From NCBI GenBank assembly GCA_039586035.1, contig JBDHLD010000019.1, positions 43,926 to 107,925 of the forward strand: DNA of 64,000 bases, in the 5' to 3' direction. A model generated the notes under the pieces. It was not told the origin of the DNA, ran no database searches, and saw only the letters and a list, made by a program, of their open reading frames with translations. The stretch comes from JBDHHQ01 sp039586035 (GTDB lineage: Bacteria; Gemmatimonadota; Gemmatimonadetes; Longimicrobiales; Gaopeijiaceae). The position numbers and the translations under genes were made by a program. Below, in pieces: positions 19,501-30,830 of the stretch (the stretch's first letter is position 1; each line of letters starts with the position of its first letter).

Positions 19501-19797
19501 CGGTGGCTCTTCCCCGCCCACCTCCTGCGGAGGGGCTGCCCGTGGCGAATCCGGCTCGGCTGCAGCCGAGTCCAGGAGCACTCCCGCCACCGCAGAGTCC
19601 GACGCTGGCGTCGCCAGGGAATCGGCGCTCTGGCCGTGGGCCCCGGAGGCCGACAACAGAAGGAGCACCAGCCCCGTGGCCGGGAGCAGCGGGCGTCGCC
19701 CGCCCCGTGCGCCCGCGGAGCCACCCACCGGACCGGACGGGGCTCCGGGGTGTAACGGGGGTGTTGAGGGGGGTGCTCTGTACCGCTCTAGAGTCAC
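13528..19797 (-). CDS. SprA/Sov-like giant outer-membrane protein (T9SS translocon family)
   Basis: 2089 residues from a GTG at 19795-19797; a GTG at codon 24 is an alternative, and either leaves a signal peptide (LLPATGLVLLLLSASGAHGQ). Hallmarks of SprA are visible in order: VDFDQTREFSAANNINVYYQ (about 250), LEVGDVSYQLP, then GIPAGNFGFQTTGQLGPVDF and AVWAQQKGDLS (to about 330), and GDVYIDDFDGNADVPLSLL (about 835), followed by long alternating beta strands to the C-terminus, consistent with a very large beta-barrel. In Bacteroidota SprA is the outer-membrane pore of the type 9 secretion system and is usually about 2300-2500 residues. No other T9SS gene (porV, porK-N, gldK-N) is present in the window. 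Function here could be T9SS-like secretion or a related export role; the homology is clear, the role inferred. Confidence 0.85.
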   Translation of the reverse strand: MTLERYRAPPSTPPLHPGAPSGPVGGSAGARGGRRPLLPATGLVLLLLSASGAHGQSADSLATPASDSAVAGVLLDSAAAEPDSPRAAPPQEVGGEEPPFLQLGLRRVPLPFAIDFPPAPGADSPWFAPLARLSSPPLATELRPRVGRRVAGDPGAADEVEADAVAFLPPDPVREPEEDRDSLGTGAALQDLFAQYTDLQMRLRGRAEMGGDWTSFRPCDSGFQFTCNAPIIPRLTPELQFGLQVGGTVSERVHVNVDFDQTREFSAANNINVYYQGLEDEILQRLEVGDVSYQLPPNSRFLTEGIPAGNFGFQTTGQLGPVDFQAVWAQQKGDLSTREFQLSGAGGQQAFVQEDTLVLDDADYVEGQYFFLFDPAEIQDYPHFDILSLDGSRAPRELVPGTEQVQVYRFENDPITSQQVQGYIQADGFAEMDGDTIQESGWFRYLQPDQDYFVHPSGLWIALRSPLRRDEMLAVTYITATGDSIGDYNPERLHNEGIRPRLRLLKASGASHQPGTPTWPLEMHHVYRISGSNDVEVNSVDVTVSLGELGAGRTFKRAPTGEDITFLKLFGLDEESPFDRLDRAQVYRPVDDSFQEQPPVSGTFLVFRTLQPFLEPPPVPSLNLSADDTKAILGDDANGVIYESQDPVERGGGGVFRLTIPFRVRSEGLVSTFNLGALGIRDGSERIYLGERRLEPRVDYIIDYDVGQVTLLDAQNLFAVAPSADIRASWEQKTVFQIAPTSVFGFNADYDMGARGSLNFLGLFQREKALVRRPQLGVEPKAVALGGVNGRMDFGASWLDRFLDRVPGLHYSGTSSIRVSGELALSLPNPNTQGDVYIDDFDGNADVPLSLLSTAWRLGSVPGRRDGAGTILPPALDETDNTSLTWQHAWVQADGRVFEGIFPQDIDQQINVAGTNTRDQVMLATVGGGEDLTRDSWASFTTVLSTTGLDLTRMEFLEFYASVAKDDSVVMIVDVGRVNEDAFFVDSAGATSGVKDNGQTWGLGIRDEEAQLNLGEVWSDQADARGNWGEGCLATPGTIYIVGAPEANCTRGNGRADTEDLDGNGNLDGAERYYRYVVEFNGASPFLARGKDETATDFELYRLALRGDDATNVDGLVTDADWRSVKHIRITFVASASNAVLLTRMKLVGSRWVKRAQTGIVRGLGGDTIGSGGRLEVSPASSLTKGGAYSSPPGVLEELDNPTSALGATSVEFNEQSLGLTYDGVAPGERVEVFNRFPQRPRNFLTYRQARIWAVAREGDWDPELPVYFFVKVGNDSENFYLYRSRLTPAANPEAVVQSDWVPEHLIDFEVWFDLRRQAEEELILNPPATGDPPREVWSADSTYAVVLKDRGRAPNLYAVREMSLGVLNQSDIPIEGELWINEFRLAGGVRDPGLAGYVDLDLQAADVLTARVSLSDRGAFFRQLKADPSYQSDQLVSVNSTLQLGRFAPAPWGLEVPLTVQHTSTGLDPFFLPQSDIQAGEIPNLRETGSRRTRVQMAFRKRTPTASTIGSILLDGLDARLGYSSAQSTTVTSRSLSSGMDGAVGYGRVLDSREVDYIPSFVEPVIRFLFPRQLEEQILNSRLRWTPDRFSLRATYNRQDNEAFRFEQILQLPADSIVAATLSPREGLETSADLSLRPFASLTASLAISETRDLLPPDESVRDTVAQGVIAEERSRFLGLDVGWETNRVVRTQLGWRPSVTDWLRFDLGMNTSYRSDRNPSYVQTTVTPVDSIMQGDSVIVIADTVSALGRNANNQRDRRAGMTLDSRVLARSALGEVAQEGESRLTGAGRWVLQALAPFRITWLDGITSRFNRQLVEPGAGYQLGLGGRDRFRFLDGDTASFVTDRESLTLASGLQLPLSFSVDVQYARSNVNSLDKRIGRGNRERTWPDVQAGFSNLTLPGAASSVVRRLTLASGFQEVRRESAQGGTAEQLRVQEDQRIPVNLSITWAGNVSTSYSGSFQQGDGRDPAGDTERERQTHNVSVSSSFTPPGRLGERIDRPIQLIARFQYTSQFDCRVTAGQGACTAFVDQINRTLNVSMDTAVQRFEMGLNLTFTDRQSFIGTRAGSSQVQFGIWGQFNLQAGLVP

Positions 19798-19851
19798 GCT
19801 AGGATACGCCGAGCCCAGAGCCGGTCTGTCCGGTCCCGGTATCGATCGCGG

Positions 19852-21291
19852 ATGGGGATTCTCACCAGATATCTAATTCGCTCCCACGTGGGGCCGTTCC
19901 TCTTCGCTCTGTCCGCGCTCACCGGGTTGTTGTTCGTCAACGCCATTGCACAGAGGCTGGAGGATCTGTTCGGCAAGGGGCTGGGCTGGAACACGATCGC
20001 GGAGTTCGCGCTGCTGTCCCTTCCCCACACCGTTGCCCTCACCCTGCCCATGGCCGTGTTGGTGGCCGTGCTGTACACCTTCTCCACCCTCACGGCCGCC
20101 AGCGAGCTCACGGCCATGTCCGCGGGCGGGGTCCGGCCACTGCGGCTGATGATCCCCATGTTGGGTGTAGGACTAATTCTGGCGCTCGGCATGCTCTACT
20201 TCAATGATCGGGTGCTTCCCGCGGCCAACCACCGATTGGCCGGCCTCCTCCTGGACATAGGTCAGAAGAGCCCCACGTTCCAGTTGCGGGAGCAGGTGCT
20301 GAACGAGATCGACGCCGAGGACGGCCGCAGCAAGTTCTTCCTCCAGGCCGCGCAGATCGATCCGGTGACGAACCAACTTGCCGACGTGGTCATCTACGAC
20401 CGAAGCCGCCCGGAGCGCTTTCGCACCATCTATGCCGACCACGGCATCATGGCATTCAACGTCCATCGGACGGACCTGTTTCTCACGCTCTCCGACGGTG
20501 TGGTCCTTCAAGCGGGTGAAGCGCGTCCGGAGGAGTTTCAGCGCATCCTCTTCGAACGGCAGGTCATCCCCCTCCGTGGCGTCGGCGACGAGCTGGAGCG
20601 GCAGCGGGAGCGGGAGCAGCGGAGCGACCGGGAGATGACCATCTCCATGTTGGCCGAAGAAGCCCGCAACCGGGACGAGCAGCTGGTCGAGATCGCCGAC
20701 GAGTCCTATCGGCGGTCGCGCTGGGCCGTCGAACGGGCGCTCGGTCTCACGGATGCTCCGCCGGACTCCATGACGGAAGAAGCCGCGGCGGCCATGCAGA
20801 TCGGAGCCGAGAAGCGCTCGGACGGGAGTCTCCCGGCCGACCCGGTGATCCGCAACGTGTCCCTGAATCTCCGCACGCAGGCGAGCCGTGAGCAGGTCAT
20901 GAGCCAGTCTGCGAACCGTTTTCGTGTGGAGATCCACAAGAAGTTCAGCCTTTCGTTCACGTGTCTCGTGTTCGTGCTCATTGGCGCGCCCCTGGCGATC
21001 CGCTTCCCTCGGGGCGGCGTGGGCATGGTGATCGCGTTCGCGCTCATGATCTTCGGCGTGTACTGGGTCGGGCTCATAGGAGGCGAGCGCATGGCCGACC
21101 GGGGCACGGTGACTCCGTTCACGGCCATGTGGCTGCCGAATCTGATCTTCTTGATACTGGGCGCGGTCGGTGCGCGGCAGATGGGGCGGGAGGCCGGCAA
21201 CAACCGGGGCGGGAGCTGGGAAGAGCTCTTCTGGACCGTCCGTCAGGCGGTCGTACGCCTGATTGCCCGACCTTCGAGGCGAACGACGTGA
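19852..21291 (+). CDS. lptF: LPS export permease LptF (YjgP/YjgQ family)
   Basis: 479 residues, ATG start. It has N-terminal TM1-TM3 (YLIRSHVGPFLFALSALTGLLF; TLPMAVLVAVLYTFSTLTAAS; LMIPMLGVGLILALGML), a large periplasmic beta-jellyroll, then three C-terminal helices beginning FSLSFTCLVFVLIGAPLAI. The family signature ELTAMSAGGV is present. A charged stretch of about 80 residues (QREREQRSDREMT to REQVMSQ), rich in Arg, Glu and Ala, is inserted between the jellyroll and TM4, making it longer than the 360-390 residues usual for LptF. With LptG and the LptB ATPase it extracts lipopolysaccharide from the inner membrane. It overlaps lptG by four bases and is divergent from sprA. Confidence 0.92.
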   Translation: MGILTRYLIRSHVGPFLFALSALTGLLFVNAIAQRLEDLFGKGLGWNTIAEFALLSLPHTVALTLPMAVLVAVLYTFSTLTAASELTAMSAGGVRPLRLMIPMLGVGLILALGMLYFNDRVLPAANHRLAGLLLDIGQKSPTFQLREQVLNEIDAEDGRSKFFLQAAQIDPVTNQLADVVIYDRSRPERFRTIYADHGIMAFNVHRTDLFLTLSDGVVLQAGEARPEEFQRILFERQVIPLRGVGDELERQREREQRSDREMTISMLAEEARNRDEQLVEIADESYRRSRWAVERALGLTDAPPDSMTEEAAAAMQIGAEKRSDGSLPADPVIRNVSLNLRTQASREQVMSQSANRFRVEIHKKFSLSFTCLVFVLIGAPLAIRFPRGGVGMVIAFALMIFGVYWVGLIGGERMADRGTVTPFTAMWLPNLIFLILGAVGARQMGREAGNNRGGSWEELFWTVRQAVVRLIARPSRRTT

Positions 21292-22361
21292 TTCGGATCC
21301 TCGACCGCCTCGTCGCCCGGACGTTCCTGCGGATCTTCATCCTCTTCATCCTGGGTGCCCCGGGGCTCTTCATCCTGGGTGACGTCACCGAGAAGCTACA
21401 CCGCTATCTGGACCAGGGGCTGAGCCTGGCCGACGTGGCGATGGGCTACCTGTACCAGATGCCCCTCTTCGTCCTCTGGTCTTTCCCGATCGCGGCGCTG
21501 ATCGCCGCGGTGTTCACGGTCCAGGGCATGACCGTCCACCGAGAGGTCGTGGCCGCCAAGGCGGGCGGCGTCTCCTTCCATCGCCTCATCCTGCCGCTCG
21601 CGGTGCTGGGGGTCGGCCTGACGGGCGCCGCGCTCTACCTCACGGACATCGTACCCGCGTCGAACAAACGAGCGGGACAGATCTTTCGCAACGAAGACCC
21701 CCGGCGGGAGTGGCGGTCCAACTTCGTGTATCGGGCGTTCGACGGCCGCACGCTGTCGGCCCGCCGGCTCACGGTCTCCAACGGACGGCTGGCGGGGCTG
21801 GCCATGGAGTCGGTGGGCTCGGATGTCGAGCCCAACCGCCATACCACGGCCGAGGAGGCCGTGTGGGACAGCGCCAGCGGCTCTTGGACCCTGCTCAACG
21901 GCTACTACCGGCAGTTCACCCCGGAGGGCCAGGAGATGGCGTTCCGCTTCGACGCGCTCCAACCCCGCTCCTTCACCGAGCGGCCCGACGAGCTCGTTGA
22001 GACGCCGCCCCACGAAGACGAGATGACCTACGCGGAGATGGGCCGGCTGGTGTCGATCATCGAGCGGACGGGCGGCGATGCGCGTCGGCTGCGGGTCCTC
22101 AGGGAGCAGAAGCTCGCGATCCCCGTGGCCACGCTGGTCATCATTCTGTTCGGGGCGCCGCTCGCCACCAGCGCGAAGCGAGGGGGCAGCGCCTACGGCA
22201 TCGGGCTGGCGCTGGCATCGGTCATCCTCTACATGTCGCTATTCAAGGTCGCCCTGGCGGCCGGATCCGCCGGCGCCATGCCTCCGCAGCTGGCGGCGTG
22301 GACGCCCAACGCCGTCTTCCTCGTGACGGGGCTGCTTCTGCTGGCTCGCGTCCGCACCTGA
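21288..22361 (+). CDS. lptG: LPS export permease LptG (YjgP/YjgQ family)
   Basis: 357 residues starting at the GTG that overlaps the lptF stop (GTGA). The same fold as LptF: TM segments at the N-terminus (FLRIFILFILGAPGLFILGD; VLWSFPIAALIAAVFTVQG), the REVVAAKAGGVSFHRLI signature, a periplasmic jellyroll, and C-terminal helices with KLAIPVATLVIILFGAPLA and GIGLALASVILYMSLFKVA. It lacks the charged insert seen in LptF. It is the partner of LptF in the LptB2FG transporter; lptB, lptC and lptA are not in the window. It ends 45 bases from the convergent dapF-like gene. Confidence 0.92.
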   Translation: MIRILDRLVARTFLRIFILFILGAPGLFILGDVTEKLHRYLDQGLSLADVAMGYLYQMPLFVLWSFPIAALIAAVFTVQGMTVHREVVAAKAGGVSFHRLILPLAVLGVGLTGAALYLTDIVPASNKRAGQIFRNEDPRREWRSNFVYRAFDGRTLSARRLTVSNGRLAGLAMESVGSDVEPNRHTTAEEAVWDSASGSWTLLNGYYRQFTPEGQEMAFRFDALQPRSFTERPDELVETPPHEDEMTYAEMGRLVSIIERTGGDARRLRVLREQKLAIPVATLVIILFGAPLATSAKRGGSAYGIGLALASVILYMSLFKVALAAGSAGAMPPQLAAWTPNAVFLVTGLLLLARVRT

Positions 22362-22405
22362 CGATCGCGCCGGGGTCAGCCGGCCGGGGTCATCCACTGG
22401 GCCCG

Positions 22406-23278
22406 TCACGGGCGCCGTCGCTCGAGCCCCGCGCAGAAGCTCCGGGCCAGCTCACCGGTACCCACTTCCTGTACCGGACCGCGAAGCGTGACCTCGAAGC
22501 CCTCCGTCACCTCCACGTCGAAACGGCCGCCGTCCATGAGCACGGCCACCGGGCCGGGGCGCAGCAGCCCCTTCTGCACGGCCGCGGCCGCCACCGCACA
22601 CGAGCTCGTGCCGGACGCCGTGGTCGGACCGACGCCCCGCTCCCAGATCCGGATCCGCACCGCCGCCTCCCCGGCCGGCCAGGCGAGCTGAACGTTGGTG
22701 CCGTTCCCGAACGCGGAGTGGGTGGCCAACGCCGGCCCGAGCTGGTGCAGGGCTCGGTCGGACAAGTCCTCGGTGAACACGACGCAGTGGGGATTGCCCA
22801 CCGAGACGGGGGCGATGGCCACGGGCCCGCCAGGCACGCGAATGCGGCCCTTTTCGTCCAGCGCCTCGGCCTCCAGGCCCACGGCGACGGGGTCGAACGA
22901 GACCCGTCCCATCTCGACGGAGACGTCGTGCGTGCCGTCGTCCGTGCGGCCATGCACACGCATGCCCACCACTTCGCCCCCGACCTCGACCCGGAACGGC
23001 TCCTTGCCCACGGCGCCCGTGGCCGCCAGGAACGTCGCGTAGACGCGCAGGCCGTTGCCGCTCCGCTCGAACTCCGATCCGTCCGGGTTGAACATCCGAA
23101 GCCGCCTTACATCACCACGACGTGGAAGCTCCAGGACGATGCCGTCGCTGCCTACACCCTCCCAGCGGTGGCAGACGGCTTGCACGGCGGCCGGATGTAG
23201 CGTCCACGCCGTGCCGCTGGCGAAGACCAGATAGTCATTGCCGAGGCCGTGAGCCTTGAAGTAGCCGCGACTGGCCAT
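22406..23278 (-). CDS. diaminopimelate-epimerase-fold protein with Ser at both catalytic Cys positions
   Basis: 290 residues from the ATG at 23276-23278. The whole length matches DapF: FKAHGLGNDYLVF at the N-terminus, GVGSDGIV, FNPDGSEFERSGNGLRVYA (about 63-81), VSVGNPHCVVF, GNGTNVQLA and IWERGVGPTTASGTSSCAVA (about 211-230). In DapF the two catalytic residues are cysteines in CGNG and in ACGSGACA. Here both are serine (S73 and S222), and I checked the codons (AGC and TCC) in the DNA. DapF interconverts LL- and meso-diaminopimelate for lysine and peptidoglycan; with two serines the usual two-base thiol mechanism cannot operate as described. It may be a variant epimerase or another racemase/isomerase. 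No lysine genes adjoin it. Confidence 0.8.
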   Translation of the reverse strand: MASRGYFKAHGLGNDYLVFASGTAWTLHPAAVQAVCHRWEGVGSDGIVLELPRRGDVRRLRMFNPDGSEFERSGNGLRVYATFLAATGAVGKEPFRVEVGGEVVGMRVHGRTDDGTHDVSVEMGRVSFDPVAVGLEAEALDEKGRIRVPGGPVAIAPVSVGNPHCVVFTEDLSDRALHQLGPALATHSAFGNGTNVQLAWPAGEAAVRIRIWERGVGPTTASGTSSCAVAAAAVQKGLLRPGPVAVLMDGGRFDVEVTEGFEVTLRGPVQEVGTGELARSFCAGLERRRP

Positions 23279-23345
23279 GGGGAGCTCGGAGCCCGTCACC
23301 ATCACTCCGCACACCGTCCACCGGCGGCCCGGCCGGGCGGGCCGC

Positions 23346-24917
23346 TCAGAACAGGGCCTTGTTGCCGGGATACCAACGGACGCCGGTACGGAGCGACAGC
23401 GACGTAGCCACTCCGGCGGAATACTGCACGTCCACGGAGTTCCCCGTGGAGCGGAGGATGTCCTCGGCATCCTGCCGGGACCACGAAACGGTGTCTCCCC
23501 CGGTGGCGACCGCGCGGAAGACGAGGCCCGCGAAGATGCCCGAGGCGGGTCCGAGATCGTACGTCAGGTCGGCGAACAGATGCCCGCCCGGAGCGAACCA
23601 GGTCCGGTCCGTCCATTCCACCTGGGGGGGATTCTCGGCGATGGGATCGGCCAGCTGGTTGTTGCTGCCGCGGTTGAGCTCGAGACGCTGCCACATGAAC
23701 GTCGGGCCGAAGCCCAGCTGGGCGTTCCATGCCTCGCCGCGAAGCAGGTTGAAGGCGAACCACAGGTCGGCGCCGGCGCTCTGGAAGCTTCTGTCGAACG
23801 TCTGGGTCGACAGCGTCGGGGTCTGGTATGTGCCCGTCGACGAAGCGGTCCCTCCGAACACGGACAGCCCGAAGAAACCGAACCTACCGGTGTTCCATCG
23901 GACACTGCCCTCGAGACCGGGCCCGGCGCCGACCTCCTCGGTATAGAACGTGGCCCGGGGGTCCCTGCCGTTGGGCCGGATCAACACGGTCCCGTCGTAG
24001 AGCGTCGTGGTGCCCCGAGCGCTTACGGCAAACGAGAGCGTCCACCGCGGACCGATGGGCGCATGGTCGTCCAACCCGAGCGCCGGGCCTCGGCCGTCCT
24101 CGGTGTAGATCCGGAGGACCCCGTAGCGCCCCATGTCGCCGTAGAGCACGCCGGCCTCGATGGGCGGCACGAGCTCGAACCGGTCGACCCGCTGTGGGTC
24201 CATGGCGATCAGGCTGCTGATGGCGTCCTGCATGAGGAGGTCGTCCACGACCACCTGCACCATATGGCAGGTCGGCCCATTCGCGAAGCGGCGGCGGAAT
24301 CGGTTGCTTTCGATGCACATCGAGTCCGGGCGCTGTCGCACCGTGAGTCCCGGGACGCGGGCGGCTGCAACCAGGTCGCCCATCGTGGCGACACGCGTGC
24401 GCACGGCATCCACTTCTTCCGAGCTCATGCCGTCGAAGCGGCTTCCCCGAGCGACACTGGCGTCCACCTCCCGCGAGCGGGCCGTCACGGAGAGGCCGGC
24501 GATTTCGATGGGACGGGTCGCGACGCGGAACTCCACCATGACCTGCTCGCCGGCGGTGACGACCAGGGAGTCCGACTGCAGCCCGTAGGCGAGGTGCCGG
24601 ACCTGGATCTCGTAGGATCCCGGGCGCAGCCGCTCCAGGCGGAACTGTCCGAGGTCGTCGGTCACCTGGCTCCCGGGCACGCCTGCGGCGCCCACGACCG
24701 CGCCCTCCACCGATTCGTTCGTCTCGGCGTCCAGCACGCGTCCGATGACGGTGGCTTCGAGGCTCTGGGCCCGTCCCTCGACCGCGGACCAAAGGGTGAG
24801 GCCCGCAATCAGTGCCAGGGATGCCGCGAACGAGGCCCCGTGGATCGATCGGAACACCGATCCGGGCCGCCGCGAGGGCGAGGCGCCACCACTCAATGGC
24901 GAGCCGTTGGCGGGCAT
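23346..24917 (-). CDS. secreted carboxypeptidase-regulatory/TonB-plug-like protein
   Basis: 523 residues from the ATG at 24915-24917, preferred over one 45 bases upstream because GAGAAAGG precedes it. A signal segment (FAASLALIAGLTLWSAVEGRAQS, about 29-51) is followed by a carboxypeptidase regulatory-like beta domain (TVIGRVLDAETNESVEGAVVG, then RLERLRPGSYEIQVRHLAYG, about 55-130). Next comes a region resembling a TonB receptor plug (ARVPGLTVRQRPDSMCIESN, VVVDDLLMQDAISSL, about 180-250). The remaining roughly 260 residues form beta-strand-rich sequence like a shortened outer-membrane barrel. It is much shorter than a full TonB receptor (700-1000 residues) yet intact. Two cysteines near residues 196 and 211 could pair. 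Family architecture is clear; the ligand is unknown. Confidence 0.7.
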   Translation of the reverse strand: MPANGSPLSGGASPSRRPGSVFRSIHGASFAASLALIAGLTLWSAVEGRAQSLEATVIGRVLDAETNESVEGAVVGAAGVPGSQVTDDLGQFRLERLRPGSYEIQVRHLAYGLQSDSLVVTAGEQVMVEFRVATRPIEIAGLSVTARSREVDASVARGSRFDGMSSEEVDAVRTRVATMGDLVAAARVPGLTVRQRPDSMCIESNRFRRRFANGPTCHMVQVVVDDLLMQDAISSLIAMDPQRVDRFELVPPIEAGVLYGDMGRYGVLRIYTEDGRGPALGLDDHAPIGPRWTLSFAVSARGTTTLYDGTVLIRPNGRDPRATFYTEEVGAGPGLEGSVRWNTGRFGFFGLSVFGGTASSTGTYQTPTLSTQTFDRSFQSAGADLWFAFNLLRGEAWNAQLGFGPTFMWQRLELNRGSNNQLADPIAENPPQVEWTDRTWFAPGGHLFADLTYDLGPASGIFAGLVFRAVATGGDTVSWSRQDAEDILRSTGNSVDVQYSAGVATSLSLRTGVRWYPGNKALF

Positions 24918-25034
24918 GATACCTTTCTCTTCAGATGATTCGTCCGGGGTGATTTGCGGCATATTGCGGCCCTGTCAAAGAAACCGCTAAAAAGCCACCC
25001 CTCGGCGCATTTCTTGCGGCGAGCGTTTTCTTTC

Positions 25035-25087
25035 GACCACCTCTTCTCTCGCGGTGGTCCGGAAGGGCGAGTCGTCGCCGCTCGCCC
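25035..25087 (+). promoter_or_regulatory. two-hairpin leader upstream of metH
   Basis: Two perfect 7-bp inverted repeats follow one another in the 5' region of metH: GACCACC (25035-25041) with GGTGGTC (25053-25059), and GGGCGAG (25065-25071) with CTCGCCC (25081-25087). They lie 36-88 bases before the start codon. The layout would suit a cis-regulatory leader, but I do not recognise a SAM, SAH or cobalamin riboswitch core in it, so no ligand is proposed. Confidence 0.4.
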
Positions 25088-25122
25088 CGGGCCGTTCCCC
25101 GGTCGAAAGGATCGCGGATCCC

Positions 25123-28823
<3,701 letters not shown>

Positions 28824-28827
<4 letters not shown>

Positions 28828-30698
28828 GCGCACCGGATCTCCTGGAGCTCATCGGCGACGGCCGCGTCCACGTGATGGACGGCGCGATGGGCACGATGTT
28901 GTACGCCCGGGGCGTCTTCGTGAACGTGTGCTACGACGAGCTCAACGTCACCGAGCCCCGCCTGGTTCAGGATGTCCACGAGGCGTACGTGAGCGCCGGG
29001 TCAGAGATCATCGAGACCAACACGTTCGGGGCCAACCCCGTCAAGCTGTCCAGCTGGGGACTCGACGATCGGACCGAGGAGATCAACCGAGCCGCGGTGG
29101 AGTTGGCCAGGAGCGCGGCCCGGGGGAAGGCTGCGGTCCTCGGTGCGGTCGGGCCCCTGGGAATCCGCATCGAACCGTGGGGGCCCACGTCACGCGACGA
29201 GGCCCAGGCCCTCTTCCGCCGCCAGCTCCAGGGGCTGCTCGAGGGGGGGGCTCACGGGTTCGTGCTCGAGACGTTCAGCGACCTCAGCGAGCTCGAACAG
29301 GCGTACCGGGCCGCCCGAGGTTTGTGCGATCTGCCCGTGTTCGCACAGATCACGGTGGGCGAGGACGGACTGACCGCGTACGGCACCGCGCCCGAGGTCG
29401 CGGCCTGGACAATGGCCGACTGGGGAGCCGACGTCGTAGGCCTCAACTGCTCGGTGGGACCCGCGGTGATCCTGGATGCCGCCGAGCGTATGGCCGAGGT
29501 CACGGACCGGCCCCTCTCGGCGCTGCCCAACGCGGGACTGCCCCGCGCGGTGGGCGACCGGATGATCTACATGGCGAGCCCGGAATACATGGCTCAATAC
29601 GCGCGTCGGTTGCTCGAGACCGGCGTGCGGTTCGTCGGCGGCTGCTGCGGGACGACGCCGGAGCACATCGGCTGCATCCGGGAGACCGTGACGTCCGAGC
29701 AGCCCAAGCCGGTCACGGTGGCGGTGGGCGCGGCACCCGAGCCCCCGGCGCCGCCGGGCCTCGAGGAGACGCCCCTGGCCGCCCGGTCCGCCTGGGGACG
29801 AAAGCTGGCAACCGGCGCCTTCGTGACCAGCGTGGAGGTCCTGCCGGGACGCGGCTGGGACGCGGGCGAGGTGGTCGAGGCGGCGCGGGCCCTGCGCCGG
29901 GCCGGCGTCGACGCGGCCGCCATTCCGGACAGCCCGCTGGCCCAGGGCCGGATGGCGGCGGTGCCTGCGGCCCTGGTGGTGGAGCGAGACGTGGGAATCG
30001 AGACCGTGGTCCACTACACCTGCCGGAACCGCAACATGATCGGCATGGTGAGTGACCTTCTGGGAGCGGCGGCGGCGGGACTCCGCAACGTCCTGCTCGT
30101 CACGGGCGATCTCCCCACCGAAGGTCCGTATGCCCAGTCCACGCCCGTCTTCGACATCGACTCCATCGGGCTCACGAACGTCGTTCACCATCTGAATCGG
30201 GGCGTCGACCCCGGTGGTAGCTCCATCGGCGAAGCCACTCGCTTCGTGATCGGCGTGGCCCTGAACCAAGGTGCCCGGGACATAGAGCGGGAGCTGGAGC
30301 GCTTCGCCTACAAGGTCGAGGCGGGTGCCCACTTCGCCGTCACCCAGCCCGTCTTCGCCGTGGAGGACCTGGCTCGCTTCCTGGAGCGAAGCAGGGACTG
30401 GGCGATTCCCGTCGTCGCCGGCGTCTGGCCGTTCACGTCTCTTCGGAACGCCGAGTTCCTGGCCAACGAGGTCCCTGGCGTTCGGGTGCCGGACTCCGTC
30501 GTCGGGCGCATGAGGGCCGCCGAGGCGCAGGGCCGCGAAGCCGCGGAGCGGGAGGGCATGGCCATCGCCAGCGAGGTCATCGATGCTGTTCGTCCCCTGG
30601 TGGCTGGGGTCCAGGTGGGCACACCGGGAGCCGTGTCCGGCGCCATCGAGCTGCTGGCCGCCGCCGGCGTGATACCGCCGCCCGAAGCGGCCCCCTGA
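28824..30698 (+). CDS. bifunctional homocysteine S-methyltransferase / methylene-THF reductase
   Basis: 624 residues, start overlapping the metH stop. The N-terminal half (about 1-295) is a homocysteine methyltransferase domain: DGAMGTMLYARG, then GLNCSVGP and VGGCCGTTPEHIG supplying the zinc cysteines. The C-terminal half (about 325-620) is a MetF-type flavoprotein with TSVEVLPGRGWD, VHYTCRNRNMIGM, LLVTGDLP, AHFAVTQPVF and VVAGVWPFTSLRNAEFL. The fusion is a known architecture. The reductase makes 5-methyl-THF, which MetH uses; the methyltransferase half may use another donor such as S-methylmethionine. A linker rich in Pro and Ala joins the halves (about 300-320). Confidence 0.93.
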
Positions 30699-30830
30699 CG
30701 GGTAGTTTCCAACCCTCGTGGCGTAGGCCGCGCTAAGCCCCGCCGCCGAGCCGTCGATACTCAAAGAAGAGAGGTCGGACGCTCGATCGTTCGACCGGAG
30801 CATCGACAGCACCCTGGCAGGCAGGCTCCA

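Noticed and set aside
25035..25087. SAM, SAH or cobalamin riboswitch ahead of metH
   Set aside because: I looked for the conserved cores of these riboswitches and did not find them; only the two simple hairpins are reported.
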